DNA of 64,000 bases, taken from contig JAFLDZ010000015.1 of NCBI GenBank assembly GCA_017302135.1, positions 1-64,000 of the forward strand. Reading direction: 5' to 3'. The notes beneath the pieces were generated by a model. That model searched no databases, had not been told where the DNA came from, and saw only the letters and a program-made list of their open reading frames with translations. The translations under genes and the position numbers were made by a program. Positions within the stretch are counted from its first letter, which is position 1. Each line of letters opens with the position of its first letter. Shown piece after piece: positions 26,894 to 35,188 of this stretch. This DNA comes from Lysobacterales bacterium (GTDB lineage Bacteria > Pseudomonadota > Gammaproteobacteria > Xanthomonadales > Xanthomonadaceae).

Positions 26894-28216
26894 ATGCGCC
26901 TGATCTCGGCCTGGTTCCGCATTCCTTTCTGGCAGCGCGTGCTCGCCGGCTTCGTGCTGGGCGGAGCGGCCGGCTGGCTGATGGGGCCTTCGGCCGATAC
27001 CTGGTTCGGGCCTCTGGGCGACCTGTATATCACCCTGATCAAGATGATCGCGGTGCCGCTGGTGTTCTTCGCGGTGATCAACGCGGTGGCCTCGCTGCAC
27101 GGGCAGAAGTCGATGGCCGCGTTGGGCGGGCGCACTTTCCTGTGGTTCGCGATCACCGCCGTGCTTGCGGTCGGCGTCGGTCTCGTCGTGGGCACGGTGA
27201 TGCAGCCGGGCATGGTGCAGATGCCGCTGATGGTCGATCCCGACTACGTGCCCAAAGAGGTACCCAGCGTCGTGCAGGTGCTGCTGAACGTGGTGCCGGC
27301 GAATCCCTTCCAGGCGTTGACCGGCATCGGTGCGGTGAAGAACGCGGCGGGCGAGACCGTACTTGCGGCGGGCAAGGGGTCGATCCTGCCGGTGATCTTC
27401 TTCGCCGGGCTCATCGGTTTCGCGATGGTGAAACTGGGCGAGAAAGTCGCGCTGGCGCGCAAGCTCGTCGGCGAAGTCAGCGAGATCACGATCCAGCTCA
27501 CCCGCTTCGTACTGGAGATGACGCCGATCGGCACCTTCGGCCTCATCGCCTCGCTGGTCGGCGCCTACGGATTCGAAAAACTGCTGCCGCTGGGCAGTTT
27601 CGTATTGGCGCTGTATGTCGCCTGCGCGATTCACATCTTCGTCGTTTACAGCGGTCTGCTGATGGCGCACGGTCTGAACCCGTTGAAATTCTTCCGCGGC
27701 GCCGCGCCGGGCATGCAGGTCGCCTTCGTCAGCTCGTCGAGTTTCGCTTCGCTGCCCTCGTCGCTGCGCAGCGTCACCCACAATCTTGGTGTCAACAAGG
27801 ATTACGCCGCGTTCGCGGTGCCGCTGGGCGCCACCATCAAGATGGACGGCTGCGGCGCGATCTACCCGGCGCTGTGCGCGGTGTTCATCGCCCAATACAC
27901 CGGCATCCCGCTCACGCCCGAGCAATATCTCATCGTGCTGATCGCCTCGGTCCTCGGCAGCTTCGGCACCGCAGGCGTCCCCGGCACCGCCGTGGTGATG
28001 GCGACCGTCGTGCTCAGCGCTGCCGGTTTGCCGCTGGAAGTCATCGGCTACCTCTACGCCATCGACCGCATCCTCGACATGATGCGCACCATGACCAATG
28101 TCACCGGGCAGATGCTGGTGCCGGTGCTTGTCGCGAAAGAAACCGGCCTGCTGGATCGCGAGATCTACGAGCGCGCGCCGACCAACGTCGGTATCGAGGA
28201 AGAGAGGATGGTCTGA
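26894..28216 (+). CDS. Dicarboxylate/amino acid:cation symporter (DAACS family, GltP/DctA-like)
   Basis: 440 residues with eight transmembrane segments and two re-entrant hairpins. Signature pieces are the Ser-rich hairpin SSSSFASLPSSL and the substrate site IKMDGCGAIYPALCAVFIAQ, then GSFGTAGVPGTAVVMATVVL. The Asp in IDRILDMMRTMTNVTGQ is the conserved substrate-binding residue of the last helix. It takes up aspartate/glutamate or C4-dicarboxylates with H+ or Na+. The start is ATG at 26894 with GGAGACTG upstream. It ends at a hairpin shared with the next, convergent gene. Confidence 0.93.
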   Translation: MRLISAWFRIPFWQRVLAGFVLGGAAGWLMGPSADTWFGPLGDLYITLIKMIAVPLVFFAVINAVASLHGQKSMAALGGRTFLWFAITAVLAVGVGLVVGTVMQPGMVQMPLMVDPDYVPKEVPSVVQVLLNVVPANPFQALTGIGAVKNAAGETVLAAGKGSILPVIFFAGLIGFAMVKLGEKVALARKLVGEVSEITIQLTRFVLEMTPIGTFGLIASLVGAYGFEKLLPLGSFVLALYVACAIHIFVVYSGLLMAHGLNPLKFFRGAAPGMQVAFVSSSSFASLPSSLRSVTHNLGVNKDYAAFAVPLGATIKMDGCGAIYPALCAVFIAQYTGIPLTPEQYLIVLIASVLGSFGTAGVPGTAVVMATVVLSAAGLPLEVIGYLYAIDRILDMMRTMTNVTGQMLVPVLVAKETGLLDREIYERAPTNVGIEEERMV

Positions 28217-28225
28217 GGATGTGCG

Positions 28226-28255
28226 ATCGCGCCCGGCATTGAAGCCGGACGCGAT
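28226..28255. terminator. Bidirectional hairpin between the symporter and the small secreted protein gene
   Basis: ATCGCG-C-CCGGC and GCCGG-A-CGCGAT form an 11-bp stem with one mismatch and a 6-nt loop, between two convergent genes. It has only weak T content on either side. Confidence 0.55.
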
Positions 28256-28271
28256 ACTTCGCTGTTCGAGC

Positions 28272-28502
28272 TTACGGGCAGGTGCCGTAATCCCAGTACA
28301 CAGACTCCAATGTGGTGTCGCCCCAACGGTAGCGACCGATGTAACAGTCGTACCCCTCTTGGCCCACCAGGTTCCCGCTGGCATCGAAATAGTCGATGGA
28401 GTAGTTGTTGTTGACCCATTTTTCCAAGGCCGCGGCCGACCCCGTGACCGCTGTGGCCGACAACGTGCAGACGAGCAATAACTTCCTTGAAGTGATCTTC
28501 AT
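28272..28502 (-). CDS. Small secreted two-cysteine protein (DUF6289-like)
   Basis: 76 residues from ATG at 28502, with a strong ribosome site (GGGAGAGGG). A Sec signal peptide (about 1-25, end near GSAAA-LEK) leaves a mature chain of about 51 residues with many Tyr and Trp and two Cys (CYIGRYRWGD, YWDYGTCP). The YFDASGNLVGQE turn is typical of small secreted proteins in Lysobacter and Xanthomonas grouped in DUF6289. Function unknown; the Cys pair suggests a disulfide. It is divergent from another secreted protein gene. Confidence 0.75.
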   Translation of the reverse strand: MKITSRKLLLVCTLSATAVTGSAAALEKWVNNNYSIDYFDASGNLVGQEGYDCYIGRYRWGDTTLESVYWDYGTCP

Positions 28503-28807
28503 GGTCCCTCTCCCTGAAGTGGATGCGACCGCATCATCGCGATCATTGTTGTTGTAGCCCCCAGACATGGCCCAAGGCGTGACCCAAGCCACAAATGTCG
28601 CGCATCCCTGCATTCGGCCCGCAGATATCGCAACGCTGCGGACGCAGGCACTGGACGGTGATGGCGCCGCAGTGTTATCAGGAATGCGCCCAACGATGGG
28701 CCGTTCCGGGAAAACGCGCTAGAACGCGCACCTGCCGCCGGATATCGAACGCCAGGAAGGCGAGCGCCTTCCGGCGCTGTCCAATGCCATTCAATGGAGT
28801 GAATCTC
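28503..28807. promoter_or_regulatory. Divergent region between two secreted-protein genes
   Basis: 305 bp. GGAAGGCG-AG-CGCCTTCC (28755-28772) is a perfect 8-bp palindrome 36 bp before the rightward ATG, a possible operator or mRNA hairpin. The leftward gene has a GGGAGAGGG ribosome site. No confident promoter was identified, and no gene is supported. Confidence 0.35.
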
Positions 28808-29344
28808 ATGATCCGTTCGTTCGCATATCCGTTTTCCCTGGCTGCGGTGATGGCGTGCGCCACGCTGGCGGCGCCGCAGGCCTCTGCCCGCGCCCTGGGC
28901 GGTTTCAGCATCGACACCACCGGGCCGGTAACGCCCACGCCGCACGATCCCTGGGGTGGCGTGGAGTTGTGCACCGCACACCTGCGCAAATACGATGGCC
29001 TTGACCAGTACGGCAACGTGAAGTGGCTGTATCACATGGCTTCGGGCTACAGCGCCTCGACCTGCTACGCCAACGCAGCGCCGTACGTCAGCATGGGTTA
29101 CATGCACAACCCGAACCCCGGCTTCGGCTATTGCCAATGCCATTCCGGCTTCAACGGTTACATGGTCGCCAGCCCGAAGGGCAACGGGCCGATCAGCGTG
29201 CAGAACCTGTCGCAGGAACAGGTTCAGCTCTACGACGAAGGGCTGCTGCAGCTCCGCCGGAAATATCAATTCGACAAATTCGCGCAGGAACACGAGTTGT
29301 TGCTGCAGGCGATCGAATCGATGCCGGCTGTGCCAGCGCCTTGA
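28808..29344 (+). CDS. Secreted cysteine-containing protein of unknown function
   Basis: 178 residues. ATG at 28808 follows GGAGTG. A Sec signal peptide (about 1-28, ending in ASA-RAL) is followed by a domain with four Cys (VELCTAHLRK, STCYANAAP, GYCQCHSGFN), many Tyr and Gly, and a charged amphipathic C-terminal helix (about 130-172) with Gln, Glu and Leu. I do not recognise the family. The Cys and Gly-Tyr pattern suggests a disulfide-stabilised extracellular domain. The next gene is convergent. Confidence 0.7.
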   Translation: MIRSFAYPFSLAAVMACATLAAPQASARALGGFSIDTTGPVTPTPHDPWGGVELCTAHLRKYDGLDQYGNVKWLYHMASGYSASTCYANAAPYVSMGYMHNPNPGFGYCQCHSGFNGYMVASPKGNGPISVQNLSQEQVQLYDEGLLQLRRKYQFDKFAQEHELLLQAIESMPAVPAP

Positions 29345-29356
29345 TCGATTGCTCGG

Positions 29357-29377
29357 TTCCCCCGGCTGCCGGGGGAA
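29357..29377 (+). terminator. Hairpin terminator after the secreted protein gene
   Basis: TTCCCCCGGC and GCCGGGGGAA form a near-perfect stem around a T (the real loop is CTG). TCTCGTT follows. It lies 13 bp after the stop codon. Confidence 0.6.
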
Positions 29378-29475
29378 TCTCGTTCGCTGTCATCGCCATG
29401 TTTTCTTTGAAGACAGGCACCTTTGATTTTCAGGCCATCAGGTCGCAGTGTTTCTCTCGGATGACAGCAGAGCTC

Positions 29476-29489
29476 GGGGCTGAAGCCCC
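29476..29489. repeat. REP-like GGGGCT/AGCCCC hairpin
   Basis: GGGGCT-GA-AGCCCC followed by TCCTAC. The wider word (CGGGGCTGAAGCCCC...CCTAC) is a frequent dispersed intergenic hairpin in Lysobacteraceae and pseudomonads. It is located 12 bp after the end of the next gene. Confidence 0.55.
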
Positions 29490-29501
29490 TCCTACGAAAT
29501 G

Positions 29502-29930
29502 CTATTTCGGCAACGTCTTCTCCCGCCTTCCCGCCAATCTTGCAGCAACCAACGCCACCGGAATCGGCAGCACCAACCCCAGCGCAGACACCCATCCCGG
29601 ATGATCCGGCACGATCATGATCATCCCGGCCACTCCCGCCATCACGAACAGCGCAACCGCGATCGCGGCGGCGCGCGCGTGGCGGGCGGTGCGCGCGGCG
29701 ACCCAGCCGCCGACGAAGCTGCCGCCGGCCCATGCCGCTACCAGCATGGCGAGCGCGCCGGTGGGCGCGGCGGCGATGATCATCTGCAGGTGTTCGGGGT
29801 TCTGCGGGTCCAGGCCGGCGGGCGGCGGGAACAGTGCATGGCCGAGGAATTCGAGTGCGGCGACGGTCAACCACATCGTCACCAGTCCGACCAGCATGCC
29901 GAGAATCGTGCGCCCCATCGTTGTCCCCAT
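29502..29930 (-). CDS. Small integral membrane protein of unknown function
   Basis: 142 residues with four predicted transmembrane helices (about 5-27, 47-70, 83-103 and 109-128). The Gly/Ala-rich pattern (AAWAGGSFVGGWVAAR) and a Pro-rich first loop (FPPPAGLDPQNPE) are typical of small orphan membrane proteins in the family. The start could be 29930 (MGTTMGRT) or 29918 (MGRT). It is convergent with the secreted protein gene and 156 bp from the C40 peptidase gene, with a terminator between. No function can be named. Confidence 0.7.
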   Translation of the reverse strand: MGTTMGRTILGMLVGLVTMWLTVAALEFLGHALFPPPAGLDPQNPEHLQMIIAAAPTGALAMLVAAWAGGSFVGGWVAARTARHARAAAIAVALFVMAGVAGMIMIVPDHPGWVSALGLVLPIPVALVAARLAGRREKTLPK

Positions 29931-30036
29931 CCCGTCGATCCGGTCCGCGAAGAATGTGCCTGCTGCGGCACGCCCGCAAGCGGGCAGGGGCTCAAACGGC
30001 ACACGCTGTCGCCGCGCGGGCGAATCACCAAAAGCA

Positions 30037-30058
30037 AAAGGCCGCTTTCGCGGCCTTT
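30037..30058 (-). terminator. Rho-independent terminator of the NlpC/P60 gene
   Basis: AAAGGCCGC, a 4-nt loop, GCGGCCTTT: a 9-bp perfect stem, followed on the minus strand by TTGCTTTTGG. It lies 28 bp after the stop codon at 30086. Confidence 0.8.
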
Positions 30059-30085
30059 GCGGAGAACCCAAGACGCTGCGCGCGC

Positions 30086-30784
30086 TTACTGCGCGGCGAC
30101 GCGACGGGCGTGGAAGAACTTCTGGCTCCAGTAGCCGGCGGCGAGGTTGGCCACCTCCACGTCCTTGCCGGTGCGCGGGGCGTGGACGAACTGGCCGTTG
30201 CCCAGATAGATGCCGACGTGGTCGACATGCTTGCCGCGACGGCTGAAGAACACCAGGTCGCCTTCGACCAGCGCGTTGGGGTCGCGGATCAGCTGGCCGA
30301 CGTTCGCCATGTCGCGCGAGATGCGCGGCAGTTCGATGCCGAGGCTTTGACGGAACACGTAACCGACCAGACCGCTGCAGTCGAAACCGCCTTCGGGGCT
30401 GGTGCCGCCCCAGCGGTAGGGCGTGCCGAGCAGCGCAAGCGCGCGCTTGAGCATGGTCCTGATGCGGCCTTCGGTCGGCGCAGCGGGCAATTCATCCGCG
30501 CTATTGCCCGGGATCTGGGCGATGTCGAAGATGTTGCGGATGTCCTGGGCGAAGGTCACGCTGCGGCCCGGCAGCGACAGCGGGCCACGCAAAGTGGTGT
30601 CGCCGATGGGGGCGAGCAGGCCGAGTTCGAGGGGGTCTTGCGTTGCCGGTGCCTCGACGCGCTGCTGCGCCAATGCCGGAAGGCTGCCGACGGCGAGCAG
30701 GCCGGCGACGAGAAAACGGACTTGACCGCGGATGAGGCGGTGGATGGCGGAAGAGCGGCCGGAGCGTTGGGCTTGGGTCGTCAC
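30086..30784 (-). CDS. NlpC/P60 cell-wall endopeptidase (C40), secreted
   Basis: 232 residues with a signal peptide (about 1-40, with a long n-region). The C-terminal 120 residues are the C40 domain: catalytic Cys in GGFDCSGLVGYVF, His in HVGIYLGNGQFVHAPRTG, and GTPYRWGG before it. These enzymes cut D-gamma-Glu-diaminopimelate bonds in peptidoglycan stems. The 100-residue N-terminal region is an unrecognised linker. A second C40 gene of shorter length follows at 30917 on the same strand, so they are probably tandem paralogues. Confidence 0.9.
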   Translation of the reverse strand: MTTQAQRSGRSSAIHRLIRGQVRFLVAGLLAVGSLPALAQQRVEAPATQDPLELGLLAPIGDTTLRGPLSLPGRSVTFAQDIRNIFDIAQIPGNSADELPAAPTEGRIRTMLKRALALLGTPYRWGGTSPEGGFDCSGLVGYVFRQSLGIELPRISRDMANVGQLIRDPNALVEGDLVFFSRRGKHVDHVGIYLGNGQFVHAPRTGKDVEVANLAAGYWSQKFFHARRVAAQ

Positions 30785-30916
30785 GCGTCATGCACTTTGC
30801 GGAAAGGAGCAGGGATAGTGCCCGACCGTGGCCGCGAGGGAGTTCAGATTTCGTTAGACCCGGGCTCCAAAAGGTGACCAGAGTCGCGAAACGGGACATC
30901 CATACCCGGGCGTAGG

Positions 30917-31474
30917 TCAGTCGAGGACCCGTTTGGCCCCGGTGTAGTGGTCCCGCCAGTAGGTGCCGTCAAGGCGGTCCAACCGGACCGTCCCACCGGT
31001 GCGTGGGGCGTGGACGAAGCGGCCTTCGCCGACATAGATGCCCACATGGCTGACTTCGCCACCGCTGCCGAAGAACACCAGATCGGCCGGGGCCAGGCGA
31101 CTCGTGGCGATCTTCGGGCCCTGCATCCCGGCCAGCTCCCGTGAGGTTCGCGGCAGGCGCAGGTCGAGCATGTCGCGGAAGACGTAATTGACCAGCCCGC
31201 TGCAGTCGAAGCCGCGGTCCGGGGTGTTGCCGCCGTAGCGATAGGGCGTGCCGACCAGCCCGATCGCCCGCATCAGCACCGCATTGGCGGCGGCGGGATC
31301 GTTGGGCTGGCTGCCGGACCAGTCGCGGGATGGCGGCGGTGGTTGGCGCACGGTCTCCGGTTTGCCGCAGCCGGCCAGCGCGAGCGCCATCAGCAGCGCG
31401 GCGACTACCGCCCGCTGCGCCAATGGCGCCGAAGCGGTGGAGCACGGATAATGCGCGGCCTTCACGGTGGCCAT
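30917..31474 (-). CDS. NlpC/P60 family lipoprotein (C40 peptidase)
   Basis: 185 residues with a lipoprotein signal ending in LAGC (Cys near residue 36), so it should be anchored in a membrane facing the periplasm. The C40 core is intact: GTPYRYGGNTPDRGFDCSGL with the catalytic Cys, DLVFFGSGGEVSHVGIYVG with the His, and FVHAPRTGG. It resembles E. coli Spr (MepS) and NlpC in size. It lies upstream of the first C40 gene with 132 bp between, a tandem duplication. It is divergent from slyD. Confidence 0.9.
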   Translation of the reverse strand: MATVKAAHYPCSTASAPLAQRAVVAALLMALALAGCGKPETVRQPPPPSRDWSGSQPNDPAAANAVLMRAIGLVGTPYRYGGNTPDRGFDCSGLVNYVFRDMLDLRLPRTSRELAGMQGPKIATSRLAPADLVFFGSGGEVSHVGIYVGEGRFVHAPRTGGTVRLDRLDGTYWRDHYTGAKRVLD

Positions 31475-31548
31475 CTTGGCCGCATCGCCGGGTGGCGATC
31501 AAGCCGCTGATGCCGCCGCCCTTCTCCCGACCCTCCTGAGCCAGACCC

Positions 31549-32028
31549 ATGAAAATCGAAAAAGACTGCGTTGTCCGTTTCCACTACACCGTCGGCGAAG
31601 TCGGCCAGCCCGCCACCGAAAGCTCGCAGGGTGCGGAACCGCTGGCGATCATGATCGGCCACGGCAACATCATCCCGGGTCTGGAGAATGCGCTGCACGG
31701 CCGCGAAGCCGGCGAGACCTTCGCGGTCGATGTGCCTGCCGCCGAGGCCTACGGCGAGCGCCGCGACGGTTTGACCCAGCGCATCGCGAAGAAGCATTTC
31801 GGAGATCAGCGCCTGCTGGCCGGCATGCAGGTGGTGCTGCAGACCGAGTACGGCCCGCGCGCGGTCACCATCGAGAAGGTCGGCATGAGCGTGGTCGATG
31901 TCGATCTGAACCACCCGATGGCCGGCAAGTCGCTGCATTTCGACATCGAAGTGGTCGAAGTGCGCGCCGCCAGCCCCGAAGAGCTGGAGCATGGTCACGT
32001 GCACGGCGACGGCGGTCATCACCACTGA
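31549..32028 (+). CDS. slyD: FKBP-type peptidyl-prolyl isomerase SlyD
   Basis: Cytoplasmic prolyl isomerase and chaperone, also involved in nickel delivery to hydrogenase in E. coli. 159 residues. FKBP strands include VVRFHYTVGE and GHGNIIPGLENALHG, then the inserted IF domain (PAAEAYGERRDGLTQRI), and LNHPMAGKSLHFDIEVVEV. The C-terminal tail EHGHVHGDGGHHH is His-rich (five His in the last 12 residues) and would bind Ni or Zn, though it is shorter than the E. coli tail. It has its own terminator. Divergent from the C40 lipoprotein gene. Confidence 0.94.
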   Translation: MKIEKDCVVRFHYTVGEVGQPATESSQGAEPLAIMIGHGNIIPGLENALHGREAGETFAVDVPAAEAYGERRDGLTQRIAKKHFGDQRLLAGMQVVLQTEYGPRAVTIEKVGMSVVDVDLNHPMAGKSLHFDIEVVEVRAASPEELEHGHVHGDGGHHH

Positions 32029-32059
32029 GGTTCGCAGCGGATCCGCTGGAACGAAACGG

Positions 32060-32081
32060 ACGGCCCGCGAAAGCGGGCCGT
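32060..32081 (+). terminator. Rho-independent terminator of slyD
   Basis: ACGGCCCGC, GAAA, GCGGGCCGT: a 9-bp stem with a GNRA loop, followed by TTGCATT. Confidence 0.8.
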
Positions 32082-32132
32082 TTGCATTCCGGGCCGTGGC
32101 CGCGCCGATCGCGGCGCCGCTACACTGTGGTC

Positions 32133-33389
32133 ATGGAACAGCAATACGACGTACTCATCGCAGGCGGCGGCGTGAGCGGTCTGGCCGCCGCGCTGGCGCT
32201 GCTCGAAGCCGGACGCGGCGTGCGCGTGATCGAGGCCAATGCCATCGGCAGCGGCGCCTCGCACGGCAACTGCGGCACCATCACGCCCAGCCACGCGCCG
32301 CCGCTGGCCGCGCCCGGTGTGGTGCTGAAGGCGCTGAAGTGGACGCTGACGGCGGACGCGCCGCTGTACATCCCGCCGCGCTTCGATCCCCTGCTGTGGG
32401 GATGGCTGCTGGGGTTCGCCGCGCGTTGCAATGTCCGCGACTGGGAAGCCAGCGCGCACGGCAAATTCGCGTTGCTCGACGATTCCAGGCGCCGGCTCGC
32501 CGACTGGGTGCAGCGCTTCGGACTGCAGTGCGAGTTCGTCGAATCCGGCGAGGATTATGTCTTCCGCAATGCCCGCGCCTTCGCGCATGGCCAGCACGAG
32601 CTTCCGCTGCTGCGCGAGCTGGGCGTGGCGGTGGAGGCGATCGACGGCGCCGCGTACGAACAGCAGGAGCCGGCGCTGAAGCCGGGCGTGGCCGGTGCCT
32701 TGCGCTTCAGCGGCGACGCCTCGCTGCGGCCGGACCGCTACCTGGCCGAACTGGCGCGCGCGGTGCGCGAACGCGGCGGCGAGATCGTCGAGCACTGCGC
32801 CTTGCACGGGCTGCGCGAGGACCGCGAGGGCGTGCTCGCCCACACCGTCCACGGCACGATGCGCGCGCGCAATGCGGTACTGGCGCTGGGCGCATGGTCG
32901 GCGAAATCCGCCGACGCGCTGGGCATGCCGTGGATGAAGAAGATCATCCAGCCCGGCAAGGGCTATTCGATCACCTATCGCGCCCCCGACCGCGTGCCGA
33001 AGCGCCCGCTGGTGCTGCGCGAGCGTTCGGTCTGCGTCACCTCGTGGGGCGACGGTTACCGGCTCGGCAGCACGATGGAATTCTCCGGTTTCGACGACAC
33101 CCTCAATGCGCGGCGTCTCGGTGCGCTGGAGCGCGGCGCGCGCGAATACCTGCACGATCCCGTCGGCGCCGAGGTGCGCGAGCAGTGGTACGGCTGGCGG
33201 CCGATGAGTCGCGACGACATGCCGCTGATCGGCCGTGTGCCCGGCTGCCGCCGCACCTGGCTGAATACCGGTCACGGCATGATGGGCGTGGGCATGAGCA
33301 CCGGCAGCGCACAGCTGCTGGCCGATCTGATGGCAGGCCGTGCGCCGGTGATCGATGCCGCACCCTATCGGCCCGAGCGTTTCGCATGA
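32133..33389 (+). CDS. FAD-dependent D-amino-acid dehydrogenase-like oxidoreductase (DadA family)
   Basis: 418 residues. The dinucleotide-binding motif is DVLIAGGGVSGLAAALALLEAG (residues about 6-27). GSGASHGNCGTITPSHAPPLA and the WGW.LGFAARC region are typical of DadA-type enzymes, as is GYSITYRAPDRVP. The C-terminal GWRPMSRDDMPLIGRV and NTGHGMMGVGMSTGSAQLLAD close the FAD fold. It would oxidise D-amino acids to keto acids and pass electrons to quinones at the membrane. Its stop overlaps the start of the Crp-like gene, so that regulator is likely linked to it. Confidence 0.9.
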   Translation: MEQQYDVLIAGGGVSGLAAALALLEAGRGVRVIEANAIGSGASHGNCGTITPSHAPPLAAPGVVLKALKWTLTADAPLYIPPRFDPLLWGWLLGFAARCNVRDWEASAHGKFALLDDSRRRLADWVQRFGLQCEFVESGEDYVFRNARAFAHGQHELPLLRELGVAVEAIDGAAYEQQEPALKPGVAGALRFSGDASLRPDRYLAELARAVRERGGEIVEHCALHGLREDREGVLAHTVHGTMRARNAVLALGAWSAKSADALGMPWMKKIIQPGKGYSITYRAPDRVPKRPLVLRERSVCVTSWGDGYRLGSTMEFSGFDDTLNARRLGALERGAREYLHDPVGAEVREQWYGWRPMSRDDMPLIGRVPGCRRTWLNTGHGMMGVGMSTGSAQLLADLMAGRAPVIDAAPYRPERFA

Positions 33390-34096
33390 GCGGACTCACG
33401 GCGCTGTCCGCCGCCTATCCGCTGCTGGCCGAGTTGCCGCTGCCGCTGCAGCACGAAGTGTTGGCGCAGGCGGCGATGCATGCGTTCCGCGACGGCAGCC
33501 GGATCTTCAGCGAGGGCCAGCACTGCGGCGGCCTGCCGCTGGTGCTGCAGGGCGGGATCAAGGTGTTCAAACGCTCCGAGTCCGGACGCGAGATCGTGCT
33601 GTACCGGGTGGAACGTGGCGAAACCTGCATCCTCACGTCGAGCTGCCTGCTGGGCGGCACCGACTACAGCGCGGAGGGCGTGGCCGAAGGCGCGCTGCAG
33701 ATGGCGATCCTGCCGCCGGAACTGTTCCAGCGGATGATCGCGGAGTCGCCGGGTTTCCGTCATTTCCTGTTCGCGGTGCTCTCCGGCCGACTGTCCGACC
33801 TGATGGAGCGCGTCGAGCGTCTGGCGTTCCATCGTCTCGATCGCCGTCTGGCCGAATTCCTCAGCGAACGCGCGGACAGCGGCCTGCAGACGGTGGCGAT
33901 GACCCATCAGCAGATCGCCGACGAGATCGGCAGCGTGCGCGAGATGGTGACGCGTACGCTCGGCCAGTTGGCGGAGCAGGGCCTGGTCGAACTGTCGCGC
34001 GCGGGGGTGCGCATCGCCGATGCCGAAGGGCTGCGCGTGCTGGCGCATGGCGCACTCTCCTCCGCCGATAAGCCGGCCGGTGATAAAGGTCACTGA
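33386..34096 (+). CDS. Crp/Fnr-family transcriptional regulator
   Basis: 236 residues. The N-terminal cyclic-nucleotide-binding-like domain (FSEGQHCGGLPLVLQGGIKV and on) lacks the N-terminal Cys cluster of Fnr, so no Fe-S cluster is expected. Near residue 75 it has CILTSSCLLGGTDYSAEGVA, a feature of Dnr/NnrR-like subgroups with unclear ligand. The DNA-binding HTH is MTHQQIADEIGSVREMVTRT. The ATG overlaps the preceding gene by 4 nt. The small DUF2892 gene follows 58 bp downstream. The target may include its own operon. Confidence 0.85.
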   Translation: MSGLTALSAAYPLLAELPLPLQHEVLAQAAMHAFRDGSRIFSEGQHCGGLPLVLQGGIKVFKRSESGREIVLYRVERGETCILTSSCLLGGTDYSAEGVAEGALQMAILPPELFQRMIAESPGFRHFLFAVLSGRLSDLMERVERLAFHRLDRRLAEFLSERADSGLQTVAMTHQQIADEIGSVREMVTRTLGQLAEQGLVELSRAGVRIADAEGLRVLAHGALSSADKPAGDKGH

Positions 34097-34154
34097 GTCC
34101 ACGGCGGACGCGGCGTACCTTGGCGCCATCCCCGCCGCACTGTTGGAGAGTCCC

Positions 34155-34352
34155 ATGAAGAAGAATGTCGGTTCCGCTGACAAGATCGTCCGTATCGTCC
34201 TCGGCCTCGGTCTGCTCAGTCTGCTGTTCCTGCTCGAAGCGCCGATGAAGTATTTCGGCCTGATCGGTATCGTCCCGCTGTTCACCGCGCTGATGGGCTG
34301 GTGCCCGCTGTACACGCTGCTCGGCATGAACACCTGCAAGGTCAAGGCGTAA
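34155..34352 (+). CDS. DUF2892 small membrane protein (YgaP-type)
   Basis: 65 residues, two transmembrane segments. KNVGSADKIVRIVLGLGLLS and a second helix with GWCPLYTLLGMNTC are signatures of DUF2892, found as a C-terminal part of YgaP rhodanese or as a stand-alone. Two Cys at the end of helix 2 may be functional. It is downstream of the Crp/Fnr-like gene, a common neighbour in proteobacteria. ATG at 34155 follows GGAGAG. Confidence 0.9.
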   Translation: MKKNVGSADKIVRIVLGLGLLSLLFLLEAPMKYFGLIGIVPLFTALMGWCPLYTLLGMNTCKVKA

Positions 34353-34398
34353 CGGCTTCACCTCTCGCCATCTGCATTCATGCGGCTACACTGGCCGC

Positions 34399-35178
34399 AT
34401 GAATGTGTTCGACCTGCATCGCGGCACCGCGCCGCTGTTGATCAGCCTGCCGCACGACGGCAGCGAAATTCCCGCCGCGCTCGCCGCGCGGATGACTCCC
34501 GAGGCGCAGCGCGCGCCCGATACCGACTGGCACGTGTCGCGCCTGTATGCGTTCGCGCGCGAACTCGGCGCGTCGATCCTCGTGCCGCGCTATTCGCGCT
34601 ATGTCATCGACCTCAACCGTCCGCCGGACGATGTCTCGCTGTATCCCGGACAGAACACCACTGGACTGTGCCCCACCGTGCGGTTCTCCGGCGATCCGGT
34701 GTATCTGCCGGATGAAACACCTGCGTCCGATGAGATCCAGACCCGCATCGACAACTACTGGCGCCCATATCACGCCGCATTGCGCGACGAACTCAACCGC
34801 CTGCGCGCCGCGCACGGTCGCATGCTGCTTTGGGAAGGGCATTCGATCCGCGGCGAGTGTCCGTTCCTCTTCGACGGACGTCTGCCCGATCTGAATATCG
34901 GTACTGCATCTGGCGCGAGTTGTGCGCCGGACCGGCAGTCGCGGATCGAAGTCGCGCTGCGCGCGCAGACCGGCTACGACGGCGTCGTCAACGGTCGTTT
35001 CAAGGGCGGTTACATCACCCGCCACTACGGCGATCCGGCGAACGGTATCGATGCGGTGCAACTGGAAATCGCACAGCGCATCTACATGGACGAGGAGTCG
35101 TTCGCATACGACGAAACACTCGCCGCAACTGCGCAGCGCGCGATCCGGGGATTGATCGAAGCAGCGCTGCTGGCATGA
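34399..35178 (+). CDS. hutG: N-formylglutamate deformylase
   Basis: 259 residues. Hydrolyses N-formyl-L-glutamate to glutamate and formate, the last step of the formiminoglutamate deiminase route of histidine use. The family features are PHDGSEIP (metal/His region), TDWHVSRLY, VIDLNRPPDD, WEGHSIRGECPFLFDG and NGRFKGGYITRHYGDP. No other hut gene is in the window, so either the hut genes are elsewhere or the enzyme acts alone. The DMT transporter gene starts 10 bp after its stop. Confidence 0.92.
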   Translation: MNVFDLHRGTAPLLISLPHDGSEIPAALAARMTPEAQRAPDTDWHVSRLYAFARELGASILVPRYSRYVIDLNRPPDDVSLYPGQNTTGLCPTVRFSGDPVYLPDETPASDEIQTRIDNYWRPYHAALRDELNRLRAAHGRMLLWEGHSIRGECPFLFDGRLPDLNIGTASGASCAPDRQSRIEVALRAQTGYDGVVNGRFKGGYITRHYGDPANGIDAVQLEIAQRIYMDEESFAYDETLAATAQRAIRGLIEAALLA

Positions 35179-35188
35179 GCCCACAGGC

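Noticed and set aside
34399..35178. Part of a complete histidine-utilisation operon
   Set aside because: Only hutG is present; hutH, hutU, hutI and hutC are not in the window.
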